From Hyphomicrobiales bacterium (lineage in GTDB: Bacteria > Pseudomonadota > Alphaproteobacteria > Rhizobiales > Rhizobiaceae): DNA of 64,000 nt. How positions within the stretch are numbered: the stretch's first letter is position 1; each line of letters starts with the position of its first letter. The DNA lies in assembly GCA_021775455.1 (NCBI GenBank), contig JAJFHU010000014.1:51616-115615 (forward strand), written 5' to 3'. A model generated the notes under the pieces. The model was not told the origin of the DNA, did not search any database, and saw only the letters and a program-made list of their open reading frames with translations. Position numbers and translations under genes: made by a program. This document shows, piece by piece, positions 34,654 through 43,544 of the stretch.

Positions 34654-36021
34654 ATGGCAGAGTTCAAGAATTTGATTGATGAAGCAGACGCGTTTTTGAA
34701 CGCAAATCCTGATTTAGTGCATTTGGACGGATTCATTATTGATCTTGCGGGAAAATCCATCGGCAAACGCTATCAGGCTGATACAGTTCGCGAAATATTT
34801 GAGCGTGGTTCATCCATGTGCGCTGCCATGCAATTGACCGATGTCACTGGCGAATGCTGGGATGTGGCAGGGCTTGGATTTAGTGATGGGGATCCTGATA
34901 GCCCCACAAAAGTTGTCCCCGGTACATTGAGCGTGGTTCCCTGGGCAAAGGAACCGCGCGCTCAATGCATGCTCAGACTGTATCAACCGGATGGGAAAAC
35001 CCCGGTATGGTACGATCCCAGAACGATACTCGAGGGTGTGTTGAAAAAACTTTCCGCACTGAATCTCACACCAGTAGTTGCAATTGAACTGGAATTTTAC
35101 CTGATAGATCGCAATCGAAATGAAGATGGTAGTCCCAATCCGCCAACTTCGCCGATATCTGGACGAACCGTCGGACTGGGAAGGGTTTTCAACCTTGAGG
35201 AAATTAGTGAATTTGATGAGGTAATCTCCGCAATAGAAAACTCATGCAAGGTCCAGGGCCTGCCCGTCACGACGATGATTGGAGAATATGGTCCGGGGCA
35301 GTTCGAAATCAATTTACAGCATGTGGGTAATGCAATAGAGGCTGCCGATCATGCAATTTTGATGCGGCGCGCAGTAAAGGAGACAGCGAGGTCTGTTGGT
35401 TATGACGCTACATTTATGCCGAAACCTTATGGTGATTTGGCTGGAAGCGGCCTGCAGATAAACGTGAGTATAACCGACCACAAGGGACAAAACATATTCA
35501 ATCCCGGGACAAAGGATGGCGAGGCTAAACTGCGCAATGTAGTTGCAGGCCTGCAGGCAACATTAGCTGACGGGATGGCAATATTCGCACCAAGCCTGAA
35601 TGGGTTCAGACGATATGAACCTAACCAGTTTACTCCGGTTAATTTTGATTGGGCAGAAAACAACCGTTCTGTCGCCTTTCGAATACCTGCATCGGATCCT
35701 GATAATCGCCGGGTGGAACACCGTGCAGCAGGGGCTGATGCCAATCCATATCTGGTCATGGCTGCGGTGCTAGCGGGTGCGCACTACGGTCTGGAAAACA
35801 AACTGGAACCAACCGCAATCGAAGAAGGCAACAGGAGCGAGGATGCAGACCCAAAATTGCCGGTTACTATTTGGGATGCATTGAATGCTTTAGAGAATTC
35901 AATAATCCTTCCATCTTATTTGACAGAAAGATACATCGAAGCTTATTGCGGCGTAAAGCGCGCAGAATTTAATGCATTGCTTTCAGAAATTTCGCCACGT
36001 GAATATGATTGGTATTTATGA
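34654..36021 (+). CDS. Glutamine synthetase family protein (gamma-glutamyl-amine ligase type)
   Basis: A 455-residue member of the class I glutamine synthetase superfamily, in the group that includes PuuA (gamma-glutamylputrescine synthetase) and GlnT-like proteins. Metal-binding Glu residues are in IELEFYLI (about 145-152) and GEYGPGQFEINL (about 209-220); the ATP/His segment is AGSGLQINVSI (about 266-276), and substrate Arg residues lie in NNRSVAFRIP and NRRVEHRAAGADANPYL (about 339-371). The adenylylation tyrosine region of housekeeping GlnA is absent. The amine substrate is not certain. The gene stands alone, divergent from the secreted gene, with GAGG 8 nt before the ATG. Confidence 0.9.
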   Translation: MAEFKNLIDEADAFLNANPDLVHLDGFIIDLAGKSIGKRYQADTVREIFERGSSMCAAMQLTDVTGECWDVAGLGFSDGDPDSPTKVVPGTLSVVPWAKEPRAQCMLRLYQPDGKTPVWYDPRTILEGVLKKLSALNLTPVVAIELEFYLIDRNRNEDGSPNPPTSPISGRTVGLGRVFNLEEISEFDEVISAIENSCKVQGLPVTTMIGEYGPGQFEINLQHVGNAIEAADHAILMRRAVKETARSVGYDATFMPKPYGDLAGSGLQINVSITDHKGQNIFNPGTKDGEAKLRNVVAGLQATLADGMAIFAPSLNGFRRYEPNQFTPVNFDWAENNRSVAFRIPASDPDNRRVEHRAAGADANPYLVMAAVLAGAHYGLENKLEPTAIEEGNRSEDADPKLPVTIWDALNALENSIILPSYLTERYIEAYCGVKRAEFNALLSEISPREYDWYL

Positions 36022-36069
36022 GGTAATGTCCCAGGGAGTTTCTTTGAAAATAGATGTGTAACCTGGAAA

Positions 36070-37224
36070 TCATCCTCGAACCACAAATGCGGTTGCATAC
36101 ATTACTACAATGCCACACCAAAAACCTACCAAACTTGCCGTAGAGTACCAAGGGACAGATTGATCACGTTTGCGGCGCAAATACACGCCGCCCACTTCAA
36201 TAATGACCTGCAGAATTGCTCCTGCTCCTATTCCAAAAGCCAAAGCAGTCCAGAATGGGGAAATGGACAAACTCCCGGTCATTGTGCCAATTATCGCCGG
36301 GCCACCACCAATGAGAGCCAATAGGGATAACCTCGAAAATGAAATCGATTCTTTCTGAATCGGTGATGATATTGCTATGCCCTCTGTCACGTTATGCAAT
36401 GCAAATCCCAACACCAGAAAGGAAGCCAGGGCAACTTCGCCAACCGCAAGAGAGGCGCCGATTGCCAGCCCTTCTCCCAGATTATGCACGCCAATACCAA
36501 TGGCAATAAACATGGCGAGTTCAGGTCCTTCAGGTGGCCTTCCTGTACGGCGTCCGATCCTGAGCAGCACCAATGTGGTTAAAATGGCACTTAGCCATAC
36601 AACCAAATCGGCTTTCAGTCCGCCGACAACTTTCTCAGCGACTTCCAACCCCTCACCGATGGTATCGATTAGAAGAAAGGCGAGCAAACCAACTGTTAGG
36701 GCCATGGCAAATTCGCGACCTGCTTCACCAAAACTCATCAAAGCAGGGTAAAATGCATATCCGATGAAAATCGGAATTACGCCGACAAACAACCCAACTA
36801 GTGCAAGCCCCACAAAGTCATTGAATTTGACCCCCGGTGTTTCAACGGCCACGTCGATTGTATGTTCGAAAGTTGCACCCGATGATGTGATGAACAACAA
36901 ATGATGGGTTTCACCAGTGATCCAGGGGTAAGGGATTTCAATGAGCACTGAACTTAGATAGCCAATCGAGCCCTCTGGCGATTGAGTGAAATTTCGGTAT
37001 CCGCCATCCACTTGCACCTGAGCAATGAACATCGGTTCTGAACCGGCGGCCCGAACCGTTATATGAATGCCGGAATCGTTCAATCTTATAGATTCGACTT
37101 TCAATTCTTCGCCCGGCGGTGCGCCCTTACTCAAATAGTCAAATGGTTGGGCAATAAGGAAAGAGCCTATAAGGACGGCAATCATTAGCAGGGGAACTAG
37201 TATGGACACACGTCGCAAGATCAT
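36070..37224 (-). CDS. ZIP family metal transporter with extracytoplasmic N-domain
   Basis: A 384-residue membrane protein starting at the ATG at 37224, which overlaps the stop codon of the multicopper oxidase gene (TAATG). After one membrane helix (about 7-26) comes an extracytoplasmic beta-rich domain (about 30-130), then about eight helices of ZIP type. Metal-site motifs HNLGEG (247-252) and HNVTEG (277-282) are both present. ZIP proteins move Zn, Fe or Mn into the cytosol. Tight coupling to a multicopper oxidase suggests oxidation-linked uptake of iron or manganese, as in fungal Fet3/Ftr1, although ZIPs usually carry divalent ions. The extra N-domain may dock the oxidase. Confidence 0.88.
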   Translation of the reverse strand: MILRRVSILVPLLMIAVLIGSFLIAQPFDYLSKGAPPGEELKVESIRLNDSGIHITVRAAGSEPMFIAQVQVDGGYRNFTQSPEGSIGYLSSVLIEIPYPWITGETHHLLFITSSGATFEHTIDVAVETPGVKFNDFVGLALVGLFVGVIPIFIGYAFYPALMSFGEAGREFAMALTVGLLAFLLIDTIGEGLEVAEKVVGGLKADLVVWLSAILTTLVLLRIGRRTGRPPEGPELAMFIAIGIGVHNLGEGLAIGASLAVGEVALASFLVLGFALHNVTEGIAISSPIQKESISFSRLSLLALIGGGPAIIGTMTGSLSISPFWTALAFGIGAGAILQVIIEVGGVYLRRKRDQSVPWYSTASLVGFWCGIVVMYATAFVVRG

Positions 37225-38264
37225 TACACAACCTCGAAATTTGCCATCCAGCCAAGTTCTGCAAACTCGGATTGATGGGCATGAAACATGTAAAGTCCAG
37301 TCTCGTGGTCGGCAAAACTGAATTCTATGATGCCTCGTTGCGCCTGACACTGCATTATGGTGTCGACCGTGTTGAGCGTCGGAGTAAGCGTTGTGCCATG
37401 ATCGTAATAGTTGAAGAAATTACCGTGCAGATGGAATGAGTTGATCGGATCGAATTCTGTGACATTTACGAGATAGATTCTGACCGGCGTGTTTCGTTTA
37501 ACCTGGATTGCATTGTCCATATACGCAAAAGGTATCGTGTTGACCGCATAAAATTCGTTTTCATCGTCGAAACTGGTGTCAAAAGCGTTCATCACCATGA
37601 TCAGTTCTTGCCAACGGCCATTTTCTGTTGTGCCAAGCAGTCGACTTCGGGCGATTTGTTCGTGTTCAGGATGTTTTTCCGGATCTGGATCGATAACAAA
37701 CGCGCCATACAGGCCTTTGTGTATATGTCGTTTCAAGGGAAAGGAATGGCAATGATAAAGGTGGCAACCAAACGGCTTGGCATCGAATTCATAGGTAAAT
37801 TTTTCGCCGGGTTCAACGTGACCAGCGCCCGGAACACCGTCCATCCTTGCAGAATGAATACCGTGAAAATGCATTGTATGCGGGTGAGTACCGGAATTCG
37901 AAAAATGTATGCGAATTACATCGCTTTCAGTTGCGCGCAAAGAGGGTCCCGGTACGCGGCCATTATAGGTCCACGCCGGAAACATAACGCCTGGAGCGAT
38001 CTCTAATTCCACATCAACGGCGGTAATGTGAAATTCCCGCAAAGTTCTACCGTCGGGCAATATTGAAACAGTTCCAGTTTCCCACTCCGTGAGTAATTCG
38101 CTGGGAGAAAAACCATTGCGATCATGATCCACAGAGCCAACAACCCTGTTACCACCTTGATGTAGCATCTGCGAATGTTCGGAATCAGCAGCTCCTGCCG
38201 TTTTTACAACTGACAGACCACCCAGTAGGGAACTTGTTGCCAAAAAGAGTCTTCTCGAAACCAT
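37224..38264 (-). CDS. Two-domain multicopper oxidase, Tat-exported
   Basis: A 346-residue periplasmic cupredoxin protein. The N-terminus SRRLFLATSSLLGG is a twin-arginine signal. Domain 1 carries THPHTMHFHGIH (126-137) and a type 1 copper site HCHSFPLKRHIH (171-182, Cys172). Domain 2 carries FHLHG (277-281) and MFHAH (327-331), where Ala replaces the type 1 Cys. A type 1 copper only in domain 1 is the pattern of C-type two-domain oxidases. Trinuclear copper would form between subunits of a trimer. It is probably a metallo-oxidase; laccase or nitrite reductase activity is less likely. The operon with the ZIP gene and the Fur-like upstream site point to metal uptake. Confidence 0.88.
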   Translation of the reverse strand: MVSRRLFLATSSLLGGLSVVKTAGAADSEHSQMLHQGGNRVVGSVDHDRNGFSPSELLTEWETGTVSILPDGRTLREFHITAVDVELEIAPGVMFPAWTYNGRVPGPSLRATESDVIRIHFSNSGTHPHTMHFHGIHSARMDGVPGAGHVEPGEKFTYEFDAKPFGCHLYHCHSFPLKRHIHKGLYGAFVIDPDPEKHPEHEQIARSRLLGTTENGRWQELIMVMNAFDTSFDDENEFYAVNTIPFAYMDNAIQVKRNTPVRIYLVNVTEFDPINSFHLHGNFFNYYDHGTTLTPTLNTVDTIMQCQAQRGIIEFSFADHETGLYMFHAHQSEFAELGWMANFEVV

Positions 38265-38283
38265 CTATGATTCTTATCGTTGT

Positions 38284-38298
38284 TGAGAATGAGTTGCA
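38284..38298 (-). promoter_or_regulatory. Fur-box-like operator of the oxidase-ZIP operon
   Basis: Written on the plus strand, TGAGAAT-G-AGTTGCA matches 11 of 14 positions of the 7-1-7 Fur consensus TGATAAT-N-ATTATCA. It lies 20 nt upstream of the oxidase ATG, over the predicted transcription start. Alphaproteobacteria may use Mur, Irr or RirA instead of Fur, so the regulator is uncertain. Confidence 0.35.
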
Positions 38299-38307
38299 AT
38301 AGCATAA

Positions 38308-38338
38308 ATTATATTGAGTTGATATAGCCAGGTGTCAA
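38308..38338 (-). promoter_or_regulatory. Predicted promoter of the oxidase-ZIP operon
   Basis: On the minus strand TTGACA (38338-38333) is followed by AATATA after 17 nt (38315-38310) or by TATAAT after 19 nt (38313-38308). Start expected near 38301, just before the Fur-like site. Confidence 0.55.
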
Positions 38339-38373
38339 ATTGATGAAAAAAATGAATGGCGAAAAAGGTGAGT

Positions 38374-39168
38374 TTATGCCGCTAGATTAATCCAAACGGG
38401 AACATGATCGGACGGCCTTTCCCATTCACGCACATGTTTATCAATCTCAGCGCTCCGCAACATGATAGTGGCTTCCGGTGAAAGCAACAGGTGATCGATG
38501 CGGATGCCATTGTTTTTTTGCCAGGCACCAGCCTGATAATCCCAGAATGTATACACACCGGGCTCATCGTTTACTGACCGGATGGCTTCAGTAAGTCCCA
38601 GATTGCACAATCTGCGGAATGCAGTTCGACTTTCCGGCCGGTATAGGGCGTCACCCTCCCACGAATTTGCATCATGGCAGTCTTCGGGCATCGGGATAAC
38701 GTTATAGTCGCCGGCAAGAATAAATGCTTCTTCAAGCAAAAGTCGGTCGCGTGTCCAGGCTTCCAACCGATCCATCCAGGACAATTTGTAGGGAAACTTT
38801 TCAGTATCGACGGGATTGCCGTTTGGAAGATAAAGCGAAACAACCCTCAAAACCTTGCCTTCAATTGAGAACACACCTTCAATAAAACGGGCTTGCTCAT
38901 CGGGTTCCGCATTCTTGTTCAGCAGTGGCAGGCCACGGTTTACTTCGTCGAACGGTAACTTTGACAGGATTGCAACGCCGTTGAAACCTTTTTGACCATG
39001 TGTCTCCACATTGTAGCCAAGCGCTTCAATCTCGCTTCCGGGAAATGCCTCATCAACAGATTTTATTTCCTGAAGGCATGCAATATCCGGAGTTGCCTCT
39101 TTCAGCCACGCGATCAAATTGTCGTGGCGTGCCTTGATGCCGTTGATATTCCAGGTCGCAATCTTCAT
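38374..39168 (-). CDS. xthA: Exodeoxyribonuclease III
   Basis: A 264-residue AP endonuclease and 3'-5' exonuclease for base-excision repair. The start is the ATG at 39168 (MKIATWNINGIKARHDNL), which overlaps the erpA stop as ATGA. Catalytic blocks are all visible: NINGIKAR (7-14), LQEIK (metal Glu, about 33-37), Tyr in SLYLPNG, GDYNVIP (Asp/Asn pair, about 147-153), RIDHLLLS and the final SDHVPVW (Asp-His). Length is typical of XthA. Cotranscription with erpA is likely. Confidence 0.96.
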   Translation of the reverse strand: MKIATWNINGIKARHDNLIAWLKEATPDIACLQEIKSVDEAFPGSEIEALGYNVETHGQKGFNGVAILSKLPFDEVNRGLPLLNKNAEPDEQARFIEGVFSIEGKVLRVVSLYLPNGNPVDTEKFPYKLSWMDRLEAWTRDRLLLEEAFILAGDYNVIPMPEDCHDANSWEGDALYRPESRTAFRRLCNLGLTEAIRSVNDEPGVYTFWDYQAGAWQKNNGIRIDHLLLSPEATIMLRSAEIDKHVREWERPSDHVPVWINLAA

Positions 39169-39512
39169 ATCGAGAAGCTGGTACCGCAACCGCAGGAAGC
39201 AACCGCATTGGGATTGTTGACCTGGAATGCCTGTCCCATCAATTCGTCAACAAAATCAATTTCGGAACCACCCATATAGATCATCGACATTTCATCAATC
39301 AGGATCTTTCCGCCATTTCCCTCTATTACGAAGTCATTTTCTTCCTGAGAATTGACCAAATCAAAATTGTAGGAAAATCCCGAACACCCGCCACCTTCTA
39401 CTGAAATACGAAGTGCAATGTTCTTCCCGTCTTTTGCAACAATCTCCGCCACTCGCGAAAGAGCGGATTTTGTTGCTGTAATCTTTGGTGTTGTTCCAGC
39501 TGTAGCATTCAT
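39165..39512 (-). CDS. erpA: Iron-sulfur cluster insertion protein ErpA
   Basis: A 115-residue A-type carrier that delivers Fe-S clusters to apo-enzymes. The three conserved cysteines are Cys43 (GGGCSGFSY), Cys107 and Cys109 (SCGCGTSF). It is close to IscA, but N-terminal sequence and the isolated location next to xthA favour ErpA. No Shine-Dalgarno motif precedes the ATG, and a promoter ends 5 nt upstream (separate entry), so the mRNA may be leaderless. The last 4 nt overlap the xthA start. Confidence 0.93.
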   Translation of the reverse strand: MNATAGTTPKITATKSALSRVAEIVAKDGKNIALRISVEGGGCSGFSYNFDLVNSQEENDFVIEGNGGKILIDEMSMIYMGGSEIDFVDELMGQAFQVNNPNAVASCGCGTSFSI

Positions 39513-39517
39513 GTTTC

Positions 39518-39546
39518 TATCATCGCACTGATTTGGGGTAAGTCAA
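39518..39546 (-). promoter_or_regulatory. Predicted leaderless promoter of erpA
   Basis: On the minus strand TTGACT (39546-39541), 17-nt spacer, ATGATA (39523-39518), then 5 nt to the ATG at 39512. The geometry is identical to that of the small secreted gene at 34.5 kb. Confidence 0.5.
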
Positions 39547-39667
39547 AGAATATGTTGTTGGAATCACTGTTCTGGCTACAAGATGGGTATAGCGGTGCAA
39601 AAGGTCAACATTACTGAATCTTGCGATTGGATTTCAGCCAAGCCTGACAGATAGAGGAGTAATAAAC

Positions 39668-40438
39668 ATGATAAAGCAAGTGAAATGCCTTTTGGTAGCA
39701 TTTTTGGCAGTGCCATTTTGTTTAAGCGTCGTAATTGCGGACGAGTTTTCAGCGACTGAAGAAAAGATGAAATTTGCATTGGAAATGCCCCATCGAAGCG
39801 AGGAAAACAAAGACCGGGACGAAAACCGCAGTCCGGTTGAAGCCATGCGGTTTTGCCGACTGAATGATTCGATGACGGTCATCGAATTCGGCCCTGGAAG
39901 CGGATGGTACACAGAAATACTGGGCCCGGCGCTTCAAGAAAAAGGTAAATTATATACTGCCTACAAAGACGAGTGGATGGAAAAACTTGATCCGCTGCTT
40001 GCCGAGAGCTTCATGTCATCCGTTGAGAAACATCCAATTGATATTGTATGGAACTCTGAAAAGAAGCAGTTTGATGTCGGGAATGTTGAATACAATGTTT
40101 CAGACGCAGATCTTGCTCTGAACATTCGTGAGTATCACAACTTTTCTCTTGAGGGTGCAGCGACAATCAACCAAGCCACATACAATGCGCTTAAATCAGG
40201 TGGATACTACTGCATAATCGACCATACCCGCAGGCATATGGAACCACGAACGAATGAGAATCGCCGCCGCGCCGATCCGGTCGAAGTTATAAAAGAAGTT
40301 CAGTCCGCTGGTTTCACTTTGGTTGACTCAACTGACTTGTTCTTCAAGCCTGACGATGAGTTACGCTACGAAGTGGGTCGAAAAACTGTTCGCGGAAATA
40401 CAGACCGGTTCTCACTCCTGTTCAAGAAACCAGAGTGA
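39668..40438 (+). CDS. Secreted methyltransferase-fold protein
   Basis: A 256-residue protein with a signal peptide (Lys start, hydrophobic 9-24, cleavage near IADEF) followed by a class I methyltransferase fold. Motif I is [15 protein letters not shown] (about 71-85). The rest resembles the COG4798 group, with YHNFS (about 156-160) and [10 protein letters not shown] (about 178-187). AGGAG lies 9 nt before the ATG. SAM is not known to be available in the periplasm, so either the protein uses the fold for something else or the N-terminus is an anchor. It ends one base before the dgt start codon, so the two are translationally coupled. Confidence 0.85.
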   Translation: MIKQVKCLLVAFLAVPFCLSVVIADEFSATEEKMKFALEMPHRSEENKDRDENRSPVEAMRFCRLNDSMTVIEFGPGSGWYTEILGPALQEKGKLYTAYKDEWMEKLDPLLAESFMSSVEKHPIDIVWNSEKKQFDVGNVEYNVSDADLALNIREYHNFSLEGAATINQATYNALKSGGYYCIIDHTRRHMEPRTNENRRRADPVEVIKEVQSAGFTLVDSTDLFFKPDDELRYEVGRKTVRGNTDRFSLLFKKPE

Positions 40439-40439
40439 C

Positions 40440-41648
40440 ATGAATTCAACTGACAACGTCTCATTTGGCAGGGAAGGGCTTGCGCCATACGCGACCCACT
40501 CTAGTCAGACACGGGGCAGGTTGTTCGATGAGCCAGTCAGCCCTACCCGAACGGCATTCCAGCGCGACAGGGACCGGATAATCCATTCGACGGCATTTCG
40601 TCGCCTGAAACACAAAACACAGGTCTTTGTGTACCATGTCGGGGATCATTTCCGTACCCGGCTCACCCATTCGATTGAAGTTGCGCAAATTGCACGTTCG
40701 ATTGCGCGCGCACTAAGAGCCGACGAAGATCTGGCGGAGGCTTTGGCTTTATCGCATGATTTTGGACACACTCCGTTTGGCCACGCAGGAGAAGAAGTGC
40801 TGGATGAAGTGATGGGCAAATATGGCGGCTTCGATCACAATGCCCAGTCCCTGCGTATCGTGACGTCGCTTGAACGTCAGTATGCACAGTTTGATGGATT
40901 GAATCTAAGTTGGGAAACGCTTGAAGGATTGGTCAAGCACAACGGACCAGTAACTTCTCACGGCGGGAAAGTTCCCGAGGCAATTGTAGAATTCAATCAA
41001 CTGTTTGATCTTGAACTGGATACTTTTAGCGGCGTTGAAGCCCAGTGTGCCGCGATTGCTGATGATATTGCCTACAACGCCCATGATCTGGACGATGGTT
41101 TGCGAGCTGGTCTCTTTACATTGGACGAGTTGAAAGATTTACCGATTGCATCGGACTCCCTTGTTGAGATCAAGGGCAGATATCCCGATCTCGATCAACA
41201 CCGAACGGCGCATGAAATTGTTCGCAGGCAGATTACGGCAATGGTTGAAGATGTTATCCATGAAGCCAAGAAGCAACTTGCAGACACAAATCCTCAAAGT
41301 GCTGGAGAAGTCCGGCATTGTGGCCGGTCTTTGGTGACTTTCAGCGAAACCATGGCGACCAAGGAAAAGGACATCAAGGCTTTTCTTTTCAATCGGATGT
41401 ACCGGTCATCGGCAATGATGGATACAAGGAAAGGCGTTGAGATTATCATCCGTAATCTCTTCAACGCTTATATGAATAACATCGATGAGTTGCCTGATCG
41501 ACGTCCAGATGTCGGGGGTGAAAATCAGAGTTCCAAGAATGATCATCAAAAAGCCCGCATGATTGCCGACTTTATCGCAGGGATGACGGACCGATATGCT
41601 GTACAGGAACATGAACGGATGTTTGACGAAACACCGGAATTAGGCTAG
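40440..41648 (+). CDS. dgt: Deoxyguanosinetriphosphate triphosphohydrolase-like protein
   Basis: HD-domain dNTPase of 402 residues that releases triphosphate from dGTP or other dNTPs. I start at the ATG at 40440, one base after the stop of the upstream gene; an open frame further upstream overlaps that gene. The motif [20 protein letters not shown] (about 41-60) and the HD residues H(82) in [12 protein letters not shown] and [13 protein letters not shown] (about 104-116) are as in the family's type 2 group. It precedes argS by 62 nt, the usual rhizobial order. Confidence 0.95.
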   Translation: MNSTDNVSFGREGLAPYATHSSQTRGRLFDEPVSPTRTAFQRDRDRIIHSTAFRRLKHKTQVFVYHVGDHFRTRLTHSIEVAQIARSIARALRADEDLAEALALSHDFGHTPFGHAGEEVLDEVMGKYGGFDHNAQSLRIVTSLERQYAQFDGLNLSWETLEGLVKHNGPVTSHGGKVPEAIVEFNQLFDLELDTFSGVEAQCAAIADDIAYNAHDLDDGLRAGLFTLDELKDLPIASDSLVEIKGRYPDLDQHRTAHEIVRRQITAMVEDVIHEAKKQLADTNPQSAGEVRHCGRSLVTFSETMATKEKDIKAFLFNRMYRSSAMMDTRKGVEIIIRNLFNAYMNNIDELPDRRPDVGGENQSSKNDHQKARMIADFIAGMTDRYAVQEHERMFDETPELG

Positions 41649-41710
41649 GCGGAGAGCCTGATATCTCCCAATGATCTGTATACTATAATTCTCAGGCGAG
41701 AATGGTTTCC

Positions 41711-43471
41711 ATGAGCATCTTTAATCAGTTCGAGCAAAACATAAGAAAAATACTGCAAGATTCTGTATTTAAAAATAAAACCTTGAGTAATTTACAAAAG
41801 GTAACTGCTGAACCACCGCGCGATTCTTCTCACGGTGATATAGCAACAAATGCTGCAATGGTGCTGGCCAAGGAAGCCGGTATGTCGCCAAGGCAACTTG
41901 CTGAAGAATTGGTTGGTGAACTTAAGAAAATTGACGGGGTGTCGGAAGTATCGATTGCAGGCCCCGGCTTTATCAATTTGAGGCTTGTGGCGTCTTTCTG
42001 GCAGCGACATCTGAAAGAAATATTCGATGCTGGAACCGGCTATGGTCGAGGAGTTGTAGCCGAAGGTGAAAAGGTCAATGTGGAATATGTTTCGGCCAAC
42101 CCGACTGGACCGATGCATGTCGGCCACTGCCGGGGTGCAGTTGTGGGGGATGCTCTGGCTAATCTACTTGCATTCGCTGGTTATAACGTCACCAAGGAGT
42201 ACGTTATCAATGATGCAGGAGTTCAGATCGACGTTCTCGCGAATTCGGTTTACTTTCGATATCGGGAAGCGATGGGAGAAGACGTAGGACCAGTTCCTGA
42301 AGGGCTTTATCCCGGTGATTATCTAAAGCCAGTTGGCAAAAATCTTGCGGACAAATACAACGGTGAACTTGCTGAGTTCGAAGAACCTGCGCGTATGGAA
42401 ATTCTCCGCAATACAGCAATTGACGCGATGATGGAGATGATCAAGCAGGACCTCGCGCTCCTGAATATTCACCACGATGTGTTCTTTTCCGAGCGCACTC
42501 TTCATGAAAAGCAAAATGGATCAAGCGCAATTGATCGCATGTTGACTGAAATGCGTGAGCGGGGATTTGTGTTTGACGGGCATCTTCCACCGCCAAAGGG
42601 TGAGGTTCCCGAGGACTGGGAAGACAGGGAGCAGACGCTATTCAGGGCAACGGAAGTGGGTGACGACATGGATCGGCCACTGGTCAAGTCTGACGGTTCA
42701 TACACCTATTTTGCCGCTGACGTCGCTTACTTCAAGGACAAGTTTGAACGTGGTTTCAAGCGGATGGTTTATGTTTTGGGTGCTGATCATAGTGGCTATG
42801 TAAAACGCCTGAAAGCGGTTGCAAAAGCTGTCGCGGGCGACGAGGCAGAACTCGATGTGCTGCTTACCCAACTGGTCAAGCTTTACCGTGACGGTGAACA
42901 GGTGCGAATGTCCAAGCGTGCTGGTGACTTCATTACATTGCGGGACGTGGTGGACGAAGTTGGGAAAGATGCGGTCCGCTTCATGATGCTTTTTCGCAAG
43001 CCGGAAGCGCCGCTGGACTTTGATTTTGCCAAGGTAACTGAACAATCAAAAGATAATCCTGTTTTTTACGTTCAGTATGCCCACGCCCGGATTTGTTCTG
43101 TATTTCGACAGGCTGGAGAAGAAATTCCTTCCCTTGATCCATCGGATCAAAATCTCGGAAATGCAGACCTCTCTTTGCTTGTGGATTCCGGGGAAATCGG
43201 ATTGATCCGCAAAGCGGCCGAGTTTCCGCGAATCATCGAGCAAGCCGCGCGATCAGACGAACCTCACAGGCTTGTATTTTATCTTTACGAACTTGCCTCC
43301 GAGCTCCACAGCCACTGGAGCAGGGGAAACAAGGACTCGGAATTACGGTTTATTAACCATAAAAATGCAGAATTGACGTTGGCACGATTGGTTTTGCTGC
43401 GTAGTCTTGCATCAATTCTCAAGTCAGGACTTGATGTCGTAGGCGTTGACGCGCCAGAAGAAATGCGCTGA
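41711..43471 (+). CDS. argS: Arginyl-tRNA synthetase
   Basis: Class I synthetase of 586 residues. I use the ATG at 41711 ([15 protein letters not shown]) because AGGCGAG is well spaced to it; the ATG three codons earlier at 41702 is too close. Motifs: N-terminal additional domain to about 115, HIGH-type motif [15 protein letters not shown] (about 127-141), the variant KMSKS region [12 protein letters not shown] (about 398-409), and a C-terminal DALR anticodon-binding domain (about 455-586). Length is normal. Confidence 0.96.
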   Translation: MSIFNQFEQNIRKILQDSVFKNKTLSNLQKVTAEPPRDSSHGDIATNAAMVLAKEAGMSPRQLAEELVGELKKIDGVSEVSIAGPGFINLRLVASFWQRHLKEIFDAGTGYGRGVVAEGEKVNVEYVSANPTGPMHVGHCRGAVVGDALANLLAFAGYNVTKEYVINDAGVQIDVLANSVYFRYREAMGEDVGPVPEGLYPGDYLKPVGKNLADKYNGELAEFEEPARMEILRNTAIDAMMEMIKQDLALLNIHHDVFFSERTLHEKQNGSSAIDRMLTEMRERGFVFDGHLPPPKGEVPEDWEDREQTLFRATEVGDDMDRPLVKSDGSYTYFAADVAYFKDKFERGFKRMVYVLGADHSGYVKRLKAVAKAVAGDEAELDVLLTQLVKLYRDGEQVRMSKRAGDFITLRDVVDEVGKDAVRFMMLFRKPEAPLDFDFAKVTEQSKDNPVFYVQYAHARICSVFRQAGEEIPSLDPSDQNLGNADLSLLVDSGEIGLIRKAAEFPRIIEQAARSDEPHRLVFYLYELASELHSHWSRGNKDSELRFINHKNAELTLARLVLLRSLASILKSGLDVVGVDAPEEMR

Positions 43472-43544
43472 ATTTCCAATTGTTGCCTTCATCCGCATGC
43501 ATAAAGTGCTTGTGGGGGTTTGGCGTAACACAGGTTAAAGTGCA

